DNA of 50,383 bases from Richelia sp. CSU_2_1 (GTDB lineage: Bacteria; Cyanobacteriota; Cyanobacteriia; Cyanobacteriales; Microcoleaceae), in the NCBI GenBank assembly GCA_012034575.1, contig JAAUPF010000027.1:1-50383 (forward strand), read 5' to 3'. This document shows, piece by piece, positions 18,063 through 27,335 of this stretch. The translations under genes and the position numbers were made by a program. Within the stretch, counting starts at the first letter, position 1; each line of letters opens with the position of its first letter. The notes under the pieces were generated by a model. That model saw only the letters and a program-made list of their open reading frames with translations. It ran no database searches and was not told where the DNA came from.

Positions 18063-18272
18063 ATGGAAACACTAGAGTTTGTGATTTATCCAGATGGCCG
18101 CGTACAGGAAAAAGTCACTGGCATTGTCGGTGCTTCCTGTGCCGAGGTAACGGCTGCGATCGAAGCTCAGCTTGGCGTGGTGCTTCATCAAGAGTCAACA
18201 TCTGAATATTTCGCCCAAGTGCTGCATCAGTCAGCGGAAGCGACGGCCCAAGTGGCTTTTAGCGATTGGTAA
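18063..18272 (+). CDS. DUF2997 protein
   Basis: A 69-residue protein beginning METLEFVIYPDGRVQEKVTG, the DUF2997 pattern, with ending AQVAFSDW. It is the first gene of the conserved cyanobacterial trio DUF2997 - ycf35 - ferredoxin on the + strand. The function is unknown, but co-occurrence with ycf35 is established in cyanobacteria and red-algal plastids. It starts 20-odd bases after the IS605-like right-end hairpin, so the relic sits in its leader. Confidence 0.88.
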   Translation: METLEFVIYPDGRVQEKVTGIVGASCAEVTAAIEAQLGVVLHQESTSEYFAQVLHQSAEATAQVAFSDW

Positions 18273-18310
18273 TTTTTTGTTGAGTTCACTTAAATTTCTT
18301 TGGAATCACC

Positions 18311-18697
18311 ATGTCACACTTTAGCCAAATTAAAACCCAAATCCGCAATTTGACATCGTTGGAAGCTGCTTTGACTGACCTGGGTATCGACTGGAAATCT
18401 GGCCCGGCTGAAGTTCGGGGCTATCGCGGTTTGAAGAGTACCGCTGAGGTAGTTATCGAGCAAGAAAACGGCTACGACTTAGGTTTTAGCTGGAATGGGA
18501 CTGAGTACGAACTGGTGGCTGACTTGCAGTTTTGGCAGCAAGCTTGGTCTGTAGACCGTTTCCTGAATAAGGTAACTCAGCGCTACGCTTACCATACAGT
18601 TGTGAGCGAAAGCGCCAAGCAAGGTTTCCAAGTTGCCGAACAAAAGCAAAATCAAGACGGTTCGATCCGCTTGGTGGTACAGCGCTGGTGCGCTTAG
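18311..18697 (+). CDS. ycf35: Ycf35 (DUF1257) protein
   Basis: A 128-residue DUF1257 protein: MSHFSQIKTQIRNLTSLEAA at the start, WKSGPAEVRGYRG and FSWNGTEYELVADLQFW in the centre. It is conserved in cyanobacteria and some plastids; its role is unknown. It lies 38 bases after the DUF2997 gene and is probably co-transcribed with it and with the ferredoxin downstream. Confidence 0.95.
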   Translation: MSHFSQIKTQIRNLTSLEAALTDLGIDWKSGPAEVRGYRGLKSTAEVVIEQENGYDLGFSWNGTEYELVADLQFWQQAWSVDRFLNKVTQRYAYHTVVSESAKQGFQVAEQKQNQDGSIRLVVQRWCA

Positions 18698-18776
18698 GGC
18701 GTTCGGGTAAGTCTGGACTATTTTCGATTCGCTCGCAGTAGGGACTTTAGTCCTTCCTAATTTTGTTCGTAGTTTA

Positions 18777-18839
18777 GTTCGTAGTAAGCACTTTAGTCTT
18801 TCTTAAAAGCTGTAAAGGACTGAAGTCCTCACTACGAAC
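18777..18839. repeat. Inverted repeat between ycf35 and the ferredoxin gene
   Basis: GTTCGTAGTAAGCACTTTAGTC (18777-18798) and 18818-18839 are inverted copies (19 of 22). A smaller GGACTTTAGTCC palindrome lies at 18742. It is an intergenic repeat carried in the operon transcript and ends about 20 bases before the ferredoxin start. Confidence 0.7.
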
Positions 18840-18859
18840 CTTCATTGGAAGAGGTGTCG

Positions 18860-19330
18860 ATGTCTGAGGTTTCTTCTTTCCAAATCGACGGTGAGAACGA
18901 TCGCTCCGGTTTAGAGCCGGAGTTGGGGGGATTTTTGCGGGATGCTGCCGATCGCTCGGGTTTAGAACCGGAGTTGGGGGGGGCATTGCGGCAAAAAGGT
19001 GTTTATGTTGATGAAATTACCTGCATCGGCTGCAAGCACTGCGCTCACGTTGCTCGCAATACTTTCTACATTGAACCGGATTACGGTCGATCGCGCGTGG
19101 TGCGGCAAGATGGCGATTCTGAAGAGTTGATTCAAGAGGCGATAGATACTTGTCCGGTGGATTGCATTCACTGGGTAGATTACACCGAACTCAAGAATCT
19201 GGAAGATGAACGCAAGGATCAGGTGATTCCTGTCGTTGGTTTTCCGGTAGATTTTGCGACTGTTCGGGCAGGTGTCCGGCGGCGGCAAAAAGCCAAATTG
19301 GGCGATCGTAAATCTCAAGGCGGTCATTAG
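18860..19330 (+). CDS. 4Fe-4S ferredoxin with a duplicated N-terminal segment
   Basis: A 156-residue protein from ATG 18860, chosen because GGAAGAGGTG lies just upstream; an in-frame TTG at 18845 is less likely. The cluster-binding motif is CIGCKHC with the fourth Cys in CPVDCIHWV, so one 4Fe-4S cluster. The N-terminus carries two 17-residue copies of DRSGLEPELGGFLRDAA-type sequence, also seen as a 51-bp DNA duplication (18899 and 18950). The C-terminal tail is basic. It completes the DUF2997-ycf35-ferredoxin trio and probably carries electrons for an unknown reaction. Confidence 0.93.
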   Translation: MSEVSSFQIDGENDRSGLEPELGGFLRDAADRSGLEPELGGALRQKGVYVDEITCIGCKHCAHVARNTFYIEPDYGRSRVVRQDGDSEELIQEAIDTCPVDCIHWVDYTELKNLEDERKDQVIPVVGFPVDFATVRAGVRRRQKAKLGDRKSQGGH

Positions 19331-19351
19331 TACACTTTAAAAAGTATGTAG

Positions 19352-19374
19352 GGTGCGCACTGCGCACCTTTTTT
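19352..19374 (+). terminator. Repeat-derived intrinsic terminator after the ferredoxin gene
   Basis: The dispersed palindrome GGTGCGCA/TGCGCACC (19352-19359 with 19361-19368) is followed directly by TTTTTT, 21 bases after the ferredoxin stop. The repeat thus supplies a terminator stem. Confidence 0.75.
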
Positions 19375-19413
19375 AACTGCAAGTTTTTGTACGATCGAGA
19401 ATGTTGAAACTAG

Positions 19414-19446
19414 GTATAGTAACCGCCACATCGGTTAGGACATTCA
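19414..19446 (-). repeat. Dispersed repeat B copy (inverted)
   Basis: On the minus strand it reads AATGTCCTAACCGATGTGGC followed by GGTTACTATA. The same sequence family occurs at 38638 and 43797 on plus. The centre AACCGcc..GGCGGTT can form a hairpin. Confidence 0.65.
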
Positions 19447-19506
19447 GAAACTCATCAATAGGGTCTAAAATCAACGATCTATAAACAGTTAGACGCAGAT
19501 ACCATA

Positions 19507-19546
19507 ACTGTCAACTGTCAACTGTCAACTGTCAACTGTCAACTGT
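19507..19546. repeat. Heptamer tandem repeats (AACTGTC)
   Basis: Five copies of AACTGTC (TTGACAG on minus) abut the 3' end of dnaX. Confidence 0.9.
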
Positions 19547-19552
19547 GATAGT

Positions 19553-21672
19553 TTACCAATCTATAAAATCATCCGGCTCTAACTCAGAAGATAACTCGGG
19601 AAAATCTGCCTCATTTTCCCAGTCGAAACTAGATGATTCCCAAATCTCTAACTCATCGGAAAAATCGATTATTTCTCCATCAAATATATCAGCTAACTGC
19701 TCGGCAGCATGAGCAACTTCTTGCGCGTCGGAACGCACGGCCGCAGCTTGGCTCTCCATGTCATTCTGAGGAGCGATCGCCCGTTTTGCCGGTGTGACTG
19801 GTTCGGGAACAGCAGGCACCTTTGCTGGCGTATTTTCAGGGGCTGATGGTGGTTTTCGATCGCCCTGCTTCCCAGATGAATTCTCAGGAATTTGAGGTGA
19901 GGGTGATTGTTGTACCTGTCGGTCGAAATTTTCGGGATTTTCGGCAATCCGCCTGTTAAGACTTGGCAAATCTTGGGCGCGGACAACATCAGTTTCGGCG
20001 GGATTTGTCAATCCCATTTTCACGGTTACTTGGCGGTTAAAAACTTGCAAAAAAGCTGCTTCAATATTAGCTACTTTATCTTTAACCATATTAAGCAGCG
20101 GCTGCGATCGCATTTTAACATAGGCAGTATTATTGCTAAAAATTACTAGACTTCCTTGTTGGCGGAGCAGGGCTTGAGTGCTGGGCGGGCGCACGCGGGA
20201 AAGTACCTGTTCCCAAACTCGATCGAGCTCGGTTTCGCTAGCAGAATTAGCAGGTGAATGATTAGTTTCAGCAGTTGGTACGGGTGCAGATTGGGTATTA
20301 GGAACCGGCTGGGAATTTGGCGGGGGACTTTGCGGGTTGGCTGCTGGAGATTGTTCGGTATGAGATGTCTGATTTTCTCCTTCAGCCAGGGGAGGTTTAT
20401 TTGTAGAACTCCCTCCATTATCAACAGTAGACTGACTAGGAGATTGTTGAGCAATTGTAGAACTACTGTCCTGAGTAACAGGCGGTTGAATTGTTGTAGA
20501 AATCCCCTTACCAGGCGGTGATTGAATTGCAGAGTTCCCCCCCTTACTAAGGGGGAGTTGGGGGGGGTAAATTTGAGAACTCAAGGTCGATCGCAGCAAA
20601 CCCAACAGCGTTACTTCCAGCCACAAACGGGGCTGAGTGGTGTTTTTAATTTGCGCTTCGTGGGTTTGCAAGTGTTTTTGGGCTGCCAAAATTAACTCGA
20701 CCTCGCAATCGCGGGCAAAATTGCAAAGTTTTTCCCAAGTTTGGGTTGTTAAAGCTACTAGATCCGATCGTTTTGGCGCAGTTTTAGCTATTAGTAAATC
20801 TCGATAAAAGCTCGCGAGATTTTGCAGCACGATCAGCGGTTCCCGACCGCGATCGACAATTTCTCTGGCAAGGTTGATGACTGCTGTAGGCTCATCTTTG
20901 GCAAAAAATTCCACCAGCGCCATCAGATCGTGTTCGGGGACAGCACCGACTAAATCCCAAACAGTTTCAACTGTAATTTGAGTGGGAAATAAACTTAATT
21001 GGTCGAGCAAACTTTCGGCATCTCGCAGCCCTCCCTGGGCGATTTGAGCTACCATTGGACTGCATCGGTGGCAATATTAATATTTTCTAAGGTGGCAATT
21101 TTCTGCAAGTGAGCGGTCATTGATTCGAGGGGAATGCGGCGGAAGTCGAATCTTTGACAGCGCGAGATAATAGTGGGTAAAACTCTTTGAGGGTCAGTGG
21201 TAGCGAGGACGAATACGACGCGATCGGGTGGTTCTTCTAAGGTTTTTAGCAGGGCATTAAATGCCTGATTGCTGAGCATATGAACTTCATCGACCACATA
21301 CACTTTATAACGACACTGGGCTGGAGCAAATTGAGCTCGTTCGATCAGATCCCGAATGTTATCTACTCCCGTGTTGCTGGCGGCATCGATTTCAATGACA
21401 TCTAGGGTCGAACCTCGGGTAATTTCTTGACAAACGTTGCATTTGCCGCAGGGCGTTGCTGTGGGGGCATCAGTAGAAATACAGTTAAGAGATTTAGCAA
21501 AAATTCGAGCACTAGAGGTTTTACCGGTGCCTCGGGGGCCGGTAAATAGATATGCTGGAGCTATCCGATCTTGCTGGATGGCACTGGTGAGGGTTTGGGC
21601 GATCGCTTCTTGACCGACTAATTCGGCAAAGGTTTGAGGGCGATATTTGTGGTGTAAGGGTTCGTAGGTCAC
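19553..21672 (-). pseudogene. dnaX: DNA polymerase III subunit gamma/tau, split by a 1-base frameshift
   Basis: The clamp-loader ATPase. The N-terminal frame (21049-21672, GTG start) has Walker A GPRGTGKT at 45-52, zinc cysteines 64/75/78/81, VVDEVHML and the sensor SRC. The frame ends INIATDAVQW. The second frame (19553-21055) resumes exactly with MVAQIAQGGLRDAESLLDQL, the expected continuation, then domain III and a long Pro/Gln-rich tau region. One base is missing at 21056-21058 (CAATGG for CAAATGG on the coding strand). Repaired length is 706 residues. dnaX is essential, and the break lies before domain III at a non-slippery site, so a sequencing error is far more likely than real inactivation or programmed frameshifting. 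Confidence 0.93.
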
Positions 21673-22218
21673 GATCGAGTAGGGGTTGGATTAATTGCAA
21701 TGTTAGCCTGGAGATTCGGTTCGATCTCACTGCTGCTCGATTCTCCAAGCAAGTCTGTATTTGAGAGCTTGCAGGCTTTAAGGCTCTGTATCAAATGGCA
21801 CCATTAAGTTCTTCCTTCCCGATATCCGGGCGATCGGTTGCTCTGTTGAATGTTTTTCAGAATCGATCCCTGAGTTACCATTAATTTATGTGCATTCAGT
21901 TGTATTTTGCTAGAAATTGCTCCCGCAGAAAATACCATTTTTTTTACAGATATTGGTATAATATATCACAGACTATTCGGGATTTGTTGTTTGGGCTGCG
22001 AGGGAGGAATTCTCAAATTTTTCGGAAACCTGCTTGCAGTTAAAGATAAAGTATTAGTTAGAGGGTGCTTGTTCTAATTGTAGAAATCGAGTTGTAGAAA
22101 GATGGTGGTAGAAAGATTTCTGGTATCAAGATTTCGATGTCGGTCGATCGAGCCGCACAGCCAACTCTCCTTTGCGCCTCCTATAAATATAACGTCAAAT
22201 TTTACCCTTTAACATCCC
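21673..22218. other. Gap between divergent dnaX and the basic membrane protein gene
   Basis: No coding frame is supported. A TATAAT hexamer at about 21956 lies in an AT-rich block about 260 bases upstream of the + gene and could be a promoter -10, but no matching -35 was seen. The segment ends with pyrimidine-rich sequence before ATG 22219. Confidence 0.4.
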
Positions 22219-23130
22219 ATGTCAACCAAAATCATCCTTGTAGAACCAAGGTTGGCAGCAGCCTCTCCCAAGCCCAAACAAGCTAAACCTGGATCTCCAT
22301 CTCCAGACCAAATCTTAATGGGAGCGTCAGGATTACTGTTGTTATTGCTGATCGGTTTAGCGGTATTTTCCAAATTCAAAATCGGCGATTTGAGCAAAAA
22401 GCTCAAGTTTGAAGAATTTAAAAACCGAGAACTCCAGAAAAAATATAAGATGGCTCTGGAAACTATCTCAAAAATGGAAAAGAACCCCGACCTCATCCAC
22501 TCGCGGGAATTTAATTTAGATTACCTGAGAATGAGAATGGCGGAGGAAGTCTTTCACTTTGCCATTGTGAATCAAATTAAGGTAAAAGTCAAAGACAAAA
22601 TTAGTATAGCTCTGCGTCCGACTCAGGGCGCAGTGGGAGATAAAAACGGTAATGCTGGCAGCGGCAGGCAAGTGGATTCGATGTTTGATATCGAATACGA
22701 AACTGGCGATCCGGCGGTAAAAATCGAGAAGCGGGTGCTGTTTCGGATTCAAATTAAACTGATGAAACTGCCTACTCAAGCAACCTCAGCGACCATCAAT
22801 CAAATTATTGACTGTTTGGAAACTTACCTGAGTCCTTCGGACGATCACGACAATTGGCAGCCGACAATTCAAGGGCGAATCGTTCATATTGAGTGGGATC
22901 AAAAGGCAAAACCGACGCCGATGTTGGTACTGGAACAATCGAACGAAGGGGTGAACGTTACCTTTAGGACTACGAGAACGCCAGCAGGCAGACCGGCGAA
23001 TGCTAATGAGGGTCAAGTCACGGCGATTAAAGGCGCAAAAGGTGCAAAAGGTACGGCTAAGAGTTCTAGCAAAACTGGTATTAAAAGTCCTGCCAAAGCA
23101 GGGGCAAAGCGTCCAGGCGGTCGTAAATAA
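22219..23130 (+). CDS. Single-pass membrane protein with a basic Lys/Ala/Gly tail (unknown family)
   Basis: A 303-residue protein with a Pro/Lys-rich N-terminus, one membrane segment (about 33-50, ILMGASGLLLLLLIGLAVF) and then a short coiled coil (about 55-90). A soluble domain (100-245) is followed by a low-complexity tail rich in GAKGAKG and KSPAKAGAKR. The tail could bind nucleic acid or an acidic surface, which is inference only. I do not recognise the family. It stands alone between dnaX and devA, with TTGACAG repeats right after the stop. Confidence 0.65.
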   Translation: MSTKIILVEPRLAAASPKPKQAKPGSPSPDQILMGASGLLLLLLIGLAVFSKFKIGDLSKKLKFEEFKNRELQKKYKMALETISKMEKNPDLIHSREFNLDYLRMRMAEEVFHFAIVNQIKVKVKDKISIALRPTQGAVGDKNGNAGSGRQVDSMFDIEYETGDPAVKIEKRVLFRIQIKLMKLPTQATSATINQIIDCLETYLSPSDDHDNWQPTIQGRIVHIEWDQKAKPTPMLVLEQSNEGVNVTFRTTRTPAGRPANANEGQVTAIKGAKGAKGTAKSSSKTGIKSPAKAGAKRPGGRK

Positions 23131-23251
23131 GTTGATAGTTGACAGTTGACAGTTGACAGTCGATCGACAATCCAACAATCCAAAATCTAAAATCTCCTGT
23201 CCGAGGAACAATGCTGGGGACTAATCGCCCTTAATTTCGGGCAAAATAAAC

Positions 23252-23977
23252 TTATTTTGCCGGCACAGGGGCTGCTGTTGTTGCCTCCGTCGGAGTGTCT
23301 TGGGCGAGATAGCCGTCTTCCATGTGAATGATGCGATCGGCTATGTCTAAAATGCGGTTGTCGTGGGTGACAAGCAAAATGGTACTGTGCTGTTCTTTGG
23401 CTAAACTGCGCATGATTTCCACTACATCTCTACCGGATTTGCTATCTAGTGCTGCTGTGGGTTCATCGGCCAATACTAATTTCGGTTGGCTGACTAAAGC
23501 GCGGGCGATCGCAACTCTTTGTTTTTGGCCGCCGGAAAGGCTGTCTGGGTAATAATCTATTCTTTCTCCCAACCCTACAGCTTGCAATATTCCCTCTATG
23601 CGATCGTTAGTTTCTTGCGGGGAAAGATGGTTGTGCAATTCTAAAGACATTTGCACGTTTTGCCTGGCTGTCAAGCATTTGAGCAAATTGTGAGCTTGGA
23701 AAATATAGCCGATGTCGCGCCGGACTTTAACTAATTTACTTTTGCGCGTGCCGTGCAACTCTTGGTCGAGAATTTTGAGGCTGCCTTCTTGGATCGATCG
23801 CAACGCTCCAATTAAGGTTAAAAGGGTTGTTTTTCCCGACCCAGAAGGTCCGGTCATCAGCACGATTTCACCCGGATAAATATCGAGATTGATGTCAAAT
23901 AATGTATGCTTGCGAAGCTGTCCTTCGCCAAAGTAATGGTTGAGGTTTTTGATTGAAACAACTGGTGTAGTGTTCAT
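23252..23977 (-). CDS. devA: DevA-family ABC exporter ATP-binding protein
   Basis: A 241-residue ABC ATPase: Walker A GPSGSGKTT (about 43-51), signature LSGGQKQR, Walker B LVLADEPTAALD and H-loop VTHDNR. It is the third gene of a devB-devC-devA set on minus. DevBCA exports glycolipids or other lipids through the envelope with a TolC-like partner (HgdD in Anabaena). Non-heterocystous cyanobacteria also carry paralogues whose cargo is unknown. The 238-base gap to devC holds heptamer repeats and a MITE, so co-transcription may be partly broken. Confidence 0.92.
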   Translation of the reverse strand: MNTTPVVSIKNLNHYFGEGQLRKHTLFDINLDIYPGEIVLMTGPSGSGKTTLLTLIGALRSIQEGSLKILDQELHGTRKSKLVKVRRDIGYIFQAHNLLKCLTARQNVQMSLELHNHLSPQETNDRIEGILQAVGLGERIDYYPDSLSGGQKQRVAIARALVSQPKLVLADEPTAALDSKSGRDVVEIMRSLAKEQHSTILLVTHDNRILDIADRIIHMEDGYLAQDTPTEATTAAPVPAK

Positions 23978-23989
23978 TGGCGATCGGGA

Positions 23990-24041
23990 ATTGGTAATTG
24001 GTAATTGGTAATTGGTAATTGGTAGTTGGTAGTTGGTAGTC
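23990..24041. repeat. Heptamer tandem repeats (GGTAATT/GGTAGTT)
   Basis: About seven copies of a 7-base unit lie between devA and devC, drifting from GGTAATT to GGTAGTT along the array. Confidence 0.9.
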
Positions 24042-24079
24042 AGTTAGTTACCAGCTTAACTTATTTGACTAAAACTTGC

Positions 24080-24184
24080 TATAGCAATCCTATTTCATTC
24101 GTAAATCCATCCCAGCCAGAATGCTTGCAGTGCGGGTATCATGGGAACATGCAGCTTGCAAATCATTTACGATCGCTATCTATA
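24080..24184. mobile_element. MITE copy A3 (diverged)
   Basis: The left end TATAGCAATCCTATTTCATT and the right end ATCATTTACGATCGCTAT are inverted and match the ends of the elements at 15290 and 36883. The interior differs. It lies in the devA-devC gap. Confidence 0.6.
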
Positions 24185-24215
24185 CCGGGCTCGGAAATTG
24201 CTCTGTTTACCAAGT

Positions 24216-25376
24216 TTAAAAAATATCTGCCGGATCTGCAGCCTGCAATTTTCTAACTGCGATCGCCCCCGATGCACCACACATAATTAGCGTCATTACA
24301 AACACAGTTAGAGCTTTCGCCACAGTCATGTACATCGGCAAACTTGTAGCATTTCTTCCTAAATTGTATAGCACCAAAGAAACTCCAAATCCCGGCAAAT
24401 ATCCGAGAATTGCTAGAATCAAAGCTTCTTGAAACACCACGCTCAAAAAGTAAAAATCCTGATATCCCATCGCCTTCAGCGTCGCGTATTCCGGCAAGTG
24501 GTCGGTAACATCAGTATAGAGAATTTGATAAACAATCACGATGCCGACGATAAATCCCATTGCCGCACCGAGAGTGAAAACAAAGCCGATCGCCGTACTT
24601 TCTTCCCAATATTTTCTTTCAAATTCGACAAACTCTGCTTTAGTAGAAATGCGCACGTCATTCGGCAAAGTTGCCCTCATTTTTTCAACAACAGCTTGAA
24701 CGTCGGTTCCCGGCTGCAAGTGGACAATGCCTACATCAATTAAACCTTTCGTTCGGCGATCGGCAAAAATCCGCAGAAAGTTCAAATCGCTAGTAACCAG
24801 ATTGCCATCGGCACCGAAAGATGCTCCTAAAGTAAATAACCCTTTTACTGTAACGCGGCGGTTGTCAACTTCTGTTTCAACTACTTTTCCTTGCTGGAAA
24901 TACTCTGCTACCGGGCCGAATTCCGGGCGCGAAGCTCGATCGAATAAAACCACATCGGAAAGTTGAATTTTGTCCAAATTATTTTGAACTTCCGGCAGCT
25001 CAAAAATCGGATGAGTTGGATCGAAACCGATTACCATAAGTTGGCGGGTATTGCGCTGCTTTGGATCGGGATTTTTCCACAATCCAAAACCTAAATATAC
25101 GGGGCTGATTGCGGTAACGCCGTTAAAACTCAAAGCTTGATACAAGCGCCTTTGGGGGAAGCTTTTCATGGCTATTAAAGCCGTAGATTGAGTGCTGGTG
25201 ATAAAAATATCTCCTTTTAACTGCGAGTGAAAGCTGATGGAACTTTCAAATAGCGCATCTCTAAACCCGAACTGCATAAACATCAGCAAGTCGGCAAAGC
25301 CAATGCCTGCCAGTGCGATGACTAAGCGCATTTTTTCGCGAGTTAACTGTGCCCAAGCTAGCGGTATTTTTGCCAT
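24216..25376 (-). CDS. devC: DevC-family ABC exporter permease
   Basis: A 386-residue MacB/FtsX-type permease. It has an N-terminal membrane segment (about 15-33), a large periplasmic domain (about 40-250) and three C-terminal membrane segments (about 258-283, 310-335, 345-370), with EYATLKAMGYQDFYFLSVV, the DevC hallmark, between them. ATG at 25376. It forms the exporter with DevA (ATPase) and DevB (adaptor). Confidence 0.93.
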   Translation of the reverse strand: MAKIPLAWAQLTREKMRLVIALAGIGFADLLMFMQFGFRDALFESSISFHSQLKGDIFITSTQSTALIAMKSFPQRRLYQALSFNGVTAISPVYLGFGLWKNPDPKQRNTRQLMVIGFDPTHPIFELPEVQNNLDKIQLSDVVLFDRASRPEFGPVAEYFQQGKVVETEVDNRRVTVKGLFTLGASFGADGNLVTSDLNFLRIFADRRTKGLIDVGIVHLQPGTDVQAVVEKMRATLPNDVRISTKAEFVEFERKYWEESTAIGFVFTLGAAMGFIVGIVIVYQILYTDVTDHLPEYATLKAMGYQDFYFLSVVFQEALILAILGYLPGFGVSLVLYNLGRNATSLPMYMTVAKALTVFVMTLIMCGASGAIAVRKLQAADPADIF

Positions 25377-25378
25377 AT

Positions 25379-25495
25379 GCGAAGGAAGAAGGAAGAAGGA
25401 AGAAGGAAGAGGGAAGAAGGAAGAGGGAAGAAGGAAGAAGGAAGAAGGAAGAAGGAAGAGGGAAGAAGGAAGAGGGAAGAGGAGGAGAGGTAGAG
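25379..25495. repeat. Purine heptamer repeats (GAAGGAA type)
   Basis: About 16 copies of AGAAGGA/AGAGGGA-type 7-base units lie directly upstream of devC. A strong purine strand bias could form triplex or slipped structures. A similar array stands upstream of the binding-protein gene at 38489. Confidence 0.9.
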
Positions 25496-25556
25496 AGGGA
25501 GAGTTTTAAGTTTTGAGTTTTGAATAATAACTGTTTTTAACTCACAACTCACAACT

Positions 25557-25622
25557 CTTTACCAATTACCAATTACCAATTACCAATTACCAATTACCAA
25601 TTACCAATTACCAATTACCATT
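25557..25622. repeat. Heptamer tandem repeats (ATTACCA)
   Basis: Nine copies of the 7-base unit ATTACCA abut the devB stop codon. Confidence 0.9.
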
Positions 25623-27263
25623 TTAGATGTCTATTTTAACTTCGACCTGCAAGTTTGTGAAGGATGCAACTTTTTTGCTCGACTCGGGATCGAGGCGAAT
25701 TCTTACTTCGATTACTCTAGCATCGGTGTCGGCGGCTGGGTCGGTATTCAAAACATCTTTTTTGCCGATTTGTCTGCCAATGCGTGCGACTTTTCCTGTT
25801 AAATTACCTGCAAAAACCGGGCTGGTAATTGTAGCGCGCTGGCCGTTGCGCACTTTGGCAATGTCGGTTTCGTAGACTTCTGCTACGGCGTACATTTGCT
25901 CGGTGCGGCCGAGTTCTACGATGCCATCTTGAGTGTTGATGCGCTCTCCTTGTCGGGTGTGAACTTTGAGAATGTAGCCGGATACAGGTGCTTTTACATA
26001 GCTTAAGTTTAAGTCTACTTGAGCTTTTTGTCTCGTGGCGATCGCGCTTTCAACTGCGGCTTGGGCGGCTTGCACGTCTTCGGGACGGACTTCGGCTATT
26101 TGGTCTAAAGTTGCTCTGGCTTGATTGACTTGCTCTTGGCCTGTTTCTGATTTTTGTTTGAGGGTTGCTTCGGCTTGATTTATTTCTTCTATACCTGTTT
26201 CTATCTTTTGGTTGAGGGCGGCCCGGGCTTGGTTAATTTCTTGCCTTCCCGTTTCTAGTTTGCGTTTGAGATTGGCGCGGGATTGATTGATTTCTTGTTT
26301 GCCTGTTTCTACTGCTTGCTTGAGTGCAGCTTGAGTTTCGGCTATTTCCTCTCGCAAAGTTTGTACGGTTTTTTCTAAGATTGCTTCCGCTTCTTTAACT
26401 TTCTGGCGCGCAGTTTCGACTGCTAAGCGTTTGGTGTCGTAGGCAGAAGCAGAAATAGCGCCTGTTTCTGACAGTTCTTTGTTGCGTTTTTCCTCGGCTT
26501 CAGCATTGGCTAATTCAGCTTTTAACCGATCGATCGTAGCATTTTGAGAGGCAATTTCGCCGCGTACTTGAGCTTGCAGCCGTGCAAGTTTGGCTTGCTG
26601 CACTTCGGTTTCTCTTTGCAGTTGCGCCTCCCATTTGGCAAGATTGGCTCGTTCTGCTTCAGTTTCTCTTTGCAGTTGCGCTTCAAATTTGGCAACGTTT
26701 GCTTGTTCGGCTTCGATTTCTCTCCGCATTTGAGCTTCTAAGCGAGCGACATTGGCTTGTTCGGCTTCAGTTTCTCTTTGAACTTGCACTTGGGATTTGG
26801 CAACTTCTGCTTGTTGAGCGCCGATTTCCCCGGTTTTTGCGCCTGCTTGAATTTTGGCTAATTCTGCTTGTTTGACTTTAACTTCTTTTTCCGCTTGCAA
26901 GAGGGCTGCTTGGAGTCGATCGCGCGTGTCAAGAATTGCTATTATTTGTCCTTGAGTAACTCGATCGCCCTCTTCTACTTTTAATTGTTCGATCCTCGCC
27001 CCCTCCGACGCCGATGGGGCTGACAATTTAATAACTTCTCCCTGCGGCGTCAACCTTCCCAATGCGGTAACGCTGTTGCGGGTGGCTGCTGGAGTTGGAT
27101 TAGCAGTAGCAGCAACTTTTAATTCTTGGGCTTTTCTAACTTGAGATACTTGCCAAAAACCCACTCCTGTGGTAATGAGAGTAGCTGCTACTAACAAACC
27201 TAGGATACCCCGACCTGGTGGTTTCAAGAACGATTTATCTTTGACTTTTGATTCCTTTCCCAT
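25623..27263 (-). CDS. devB: DevB-family (HlyD-type) membrane fusion protein with an extended coiled-coil hairpin
   Basis: A 546-residue adaptor: one N-terminal membrane anchor (about 18-38), lipoyl half-motif (RLTPQGEVIKLSAP, then GARIEQLKVEEGDRVTQGQI), a very long coiled coil (about 115-390) and a second lipoyl/beta-barrel part (VKAPVSGYILKVHTRQGERI). The descending arm holds four 18-residue repeats (RETEAEQANVARLEAQMR type). The ascending arm holds four different 18-residue repeats (TGRQEINQARAALNQKIE type). Typical DevB proteins are about 100 residues shorter, as far as I recall. It is first in devBCA, 72 bases after pcyA, and may share its promoter. Confidence 0.92.
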   Translation of the reverse strand: MGKESKVKDKSFLKPPGRGILGLLVAATLITTGVGFWQVSQVRKAQELKVAATANPTPAATRNSVTALGRLTPQGEVIKLSAPSASEGARIEQLKVEEGDRVTQGQIIAILDTRDRLQAALLQAEKEVKVKQAELAKIQAGAKTGEIGAQQAEVAKSQVQVQRETEAEQANVARLEAQMRREIEAEQANVAKFEAQLQRETEAERANLAKWEAQLQRETEVQQAKLARLQAQVRGEIASQNATIDRLKAELANAEAEEKRNKELSETGAISASAYDTKRLAVETARQKVKEAEAILEKTVQTLREEIAETQAALKQAVETGKQEINQSRANLKRKLETGRQEINQARAALNQKIETGIEEINQAEATLKQKSETGQEQVNQARATLDQIAEVRPEDVQAAQAAVESAIATRQKAQVDLNLSYVKAPVSGYILKVHTRQGERINTQDGIVELGRTEQMYAVAEVYETDIAKVRNGQRATITSPVFAGNLTGKVARIGRQIGKKDVLNTDPAADTDARVIEVRIRLDPESSKKVASFTNLQVEVKIDI

Positions 27264-27335
27264 GATCCATGAGGTAGCTGACTTGCAGGTTGATTTTTGT
27301 TGCTGCCACCATCAGGTATTGTAAACTTATCTCAA

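Noticed and set aside
21949..21965. Promoter with TTTACA and TATAAT
   Set aside because: The spacing between hexamers is only about 8 bases; the -10 may be real but no proper -35 was found.
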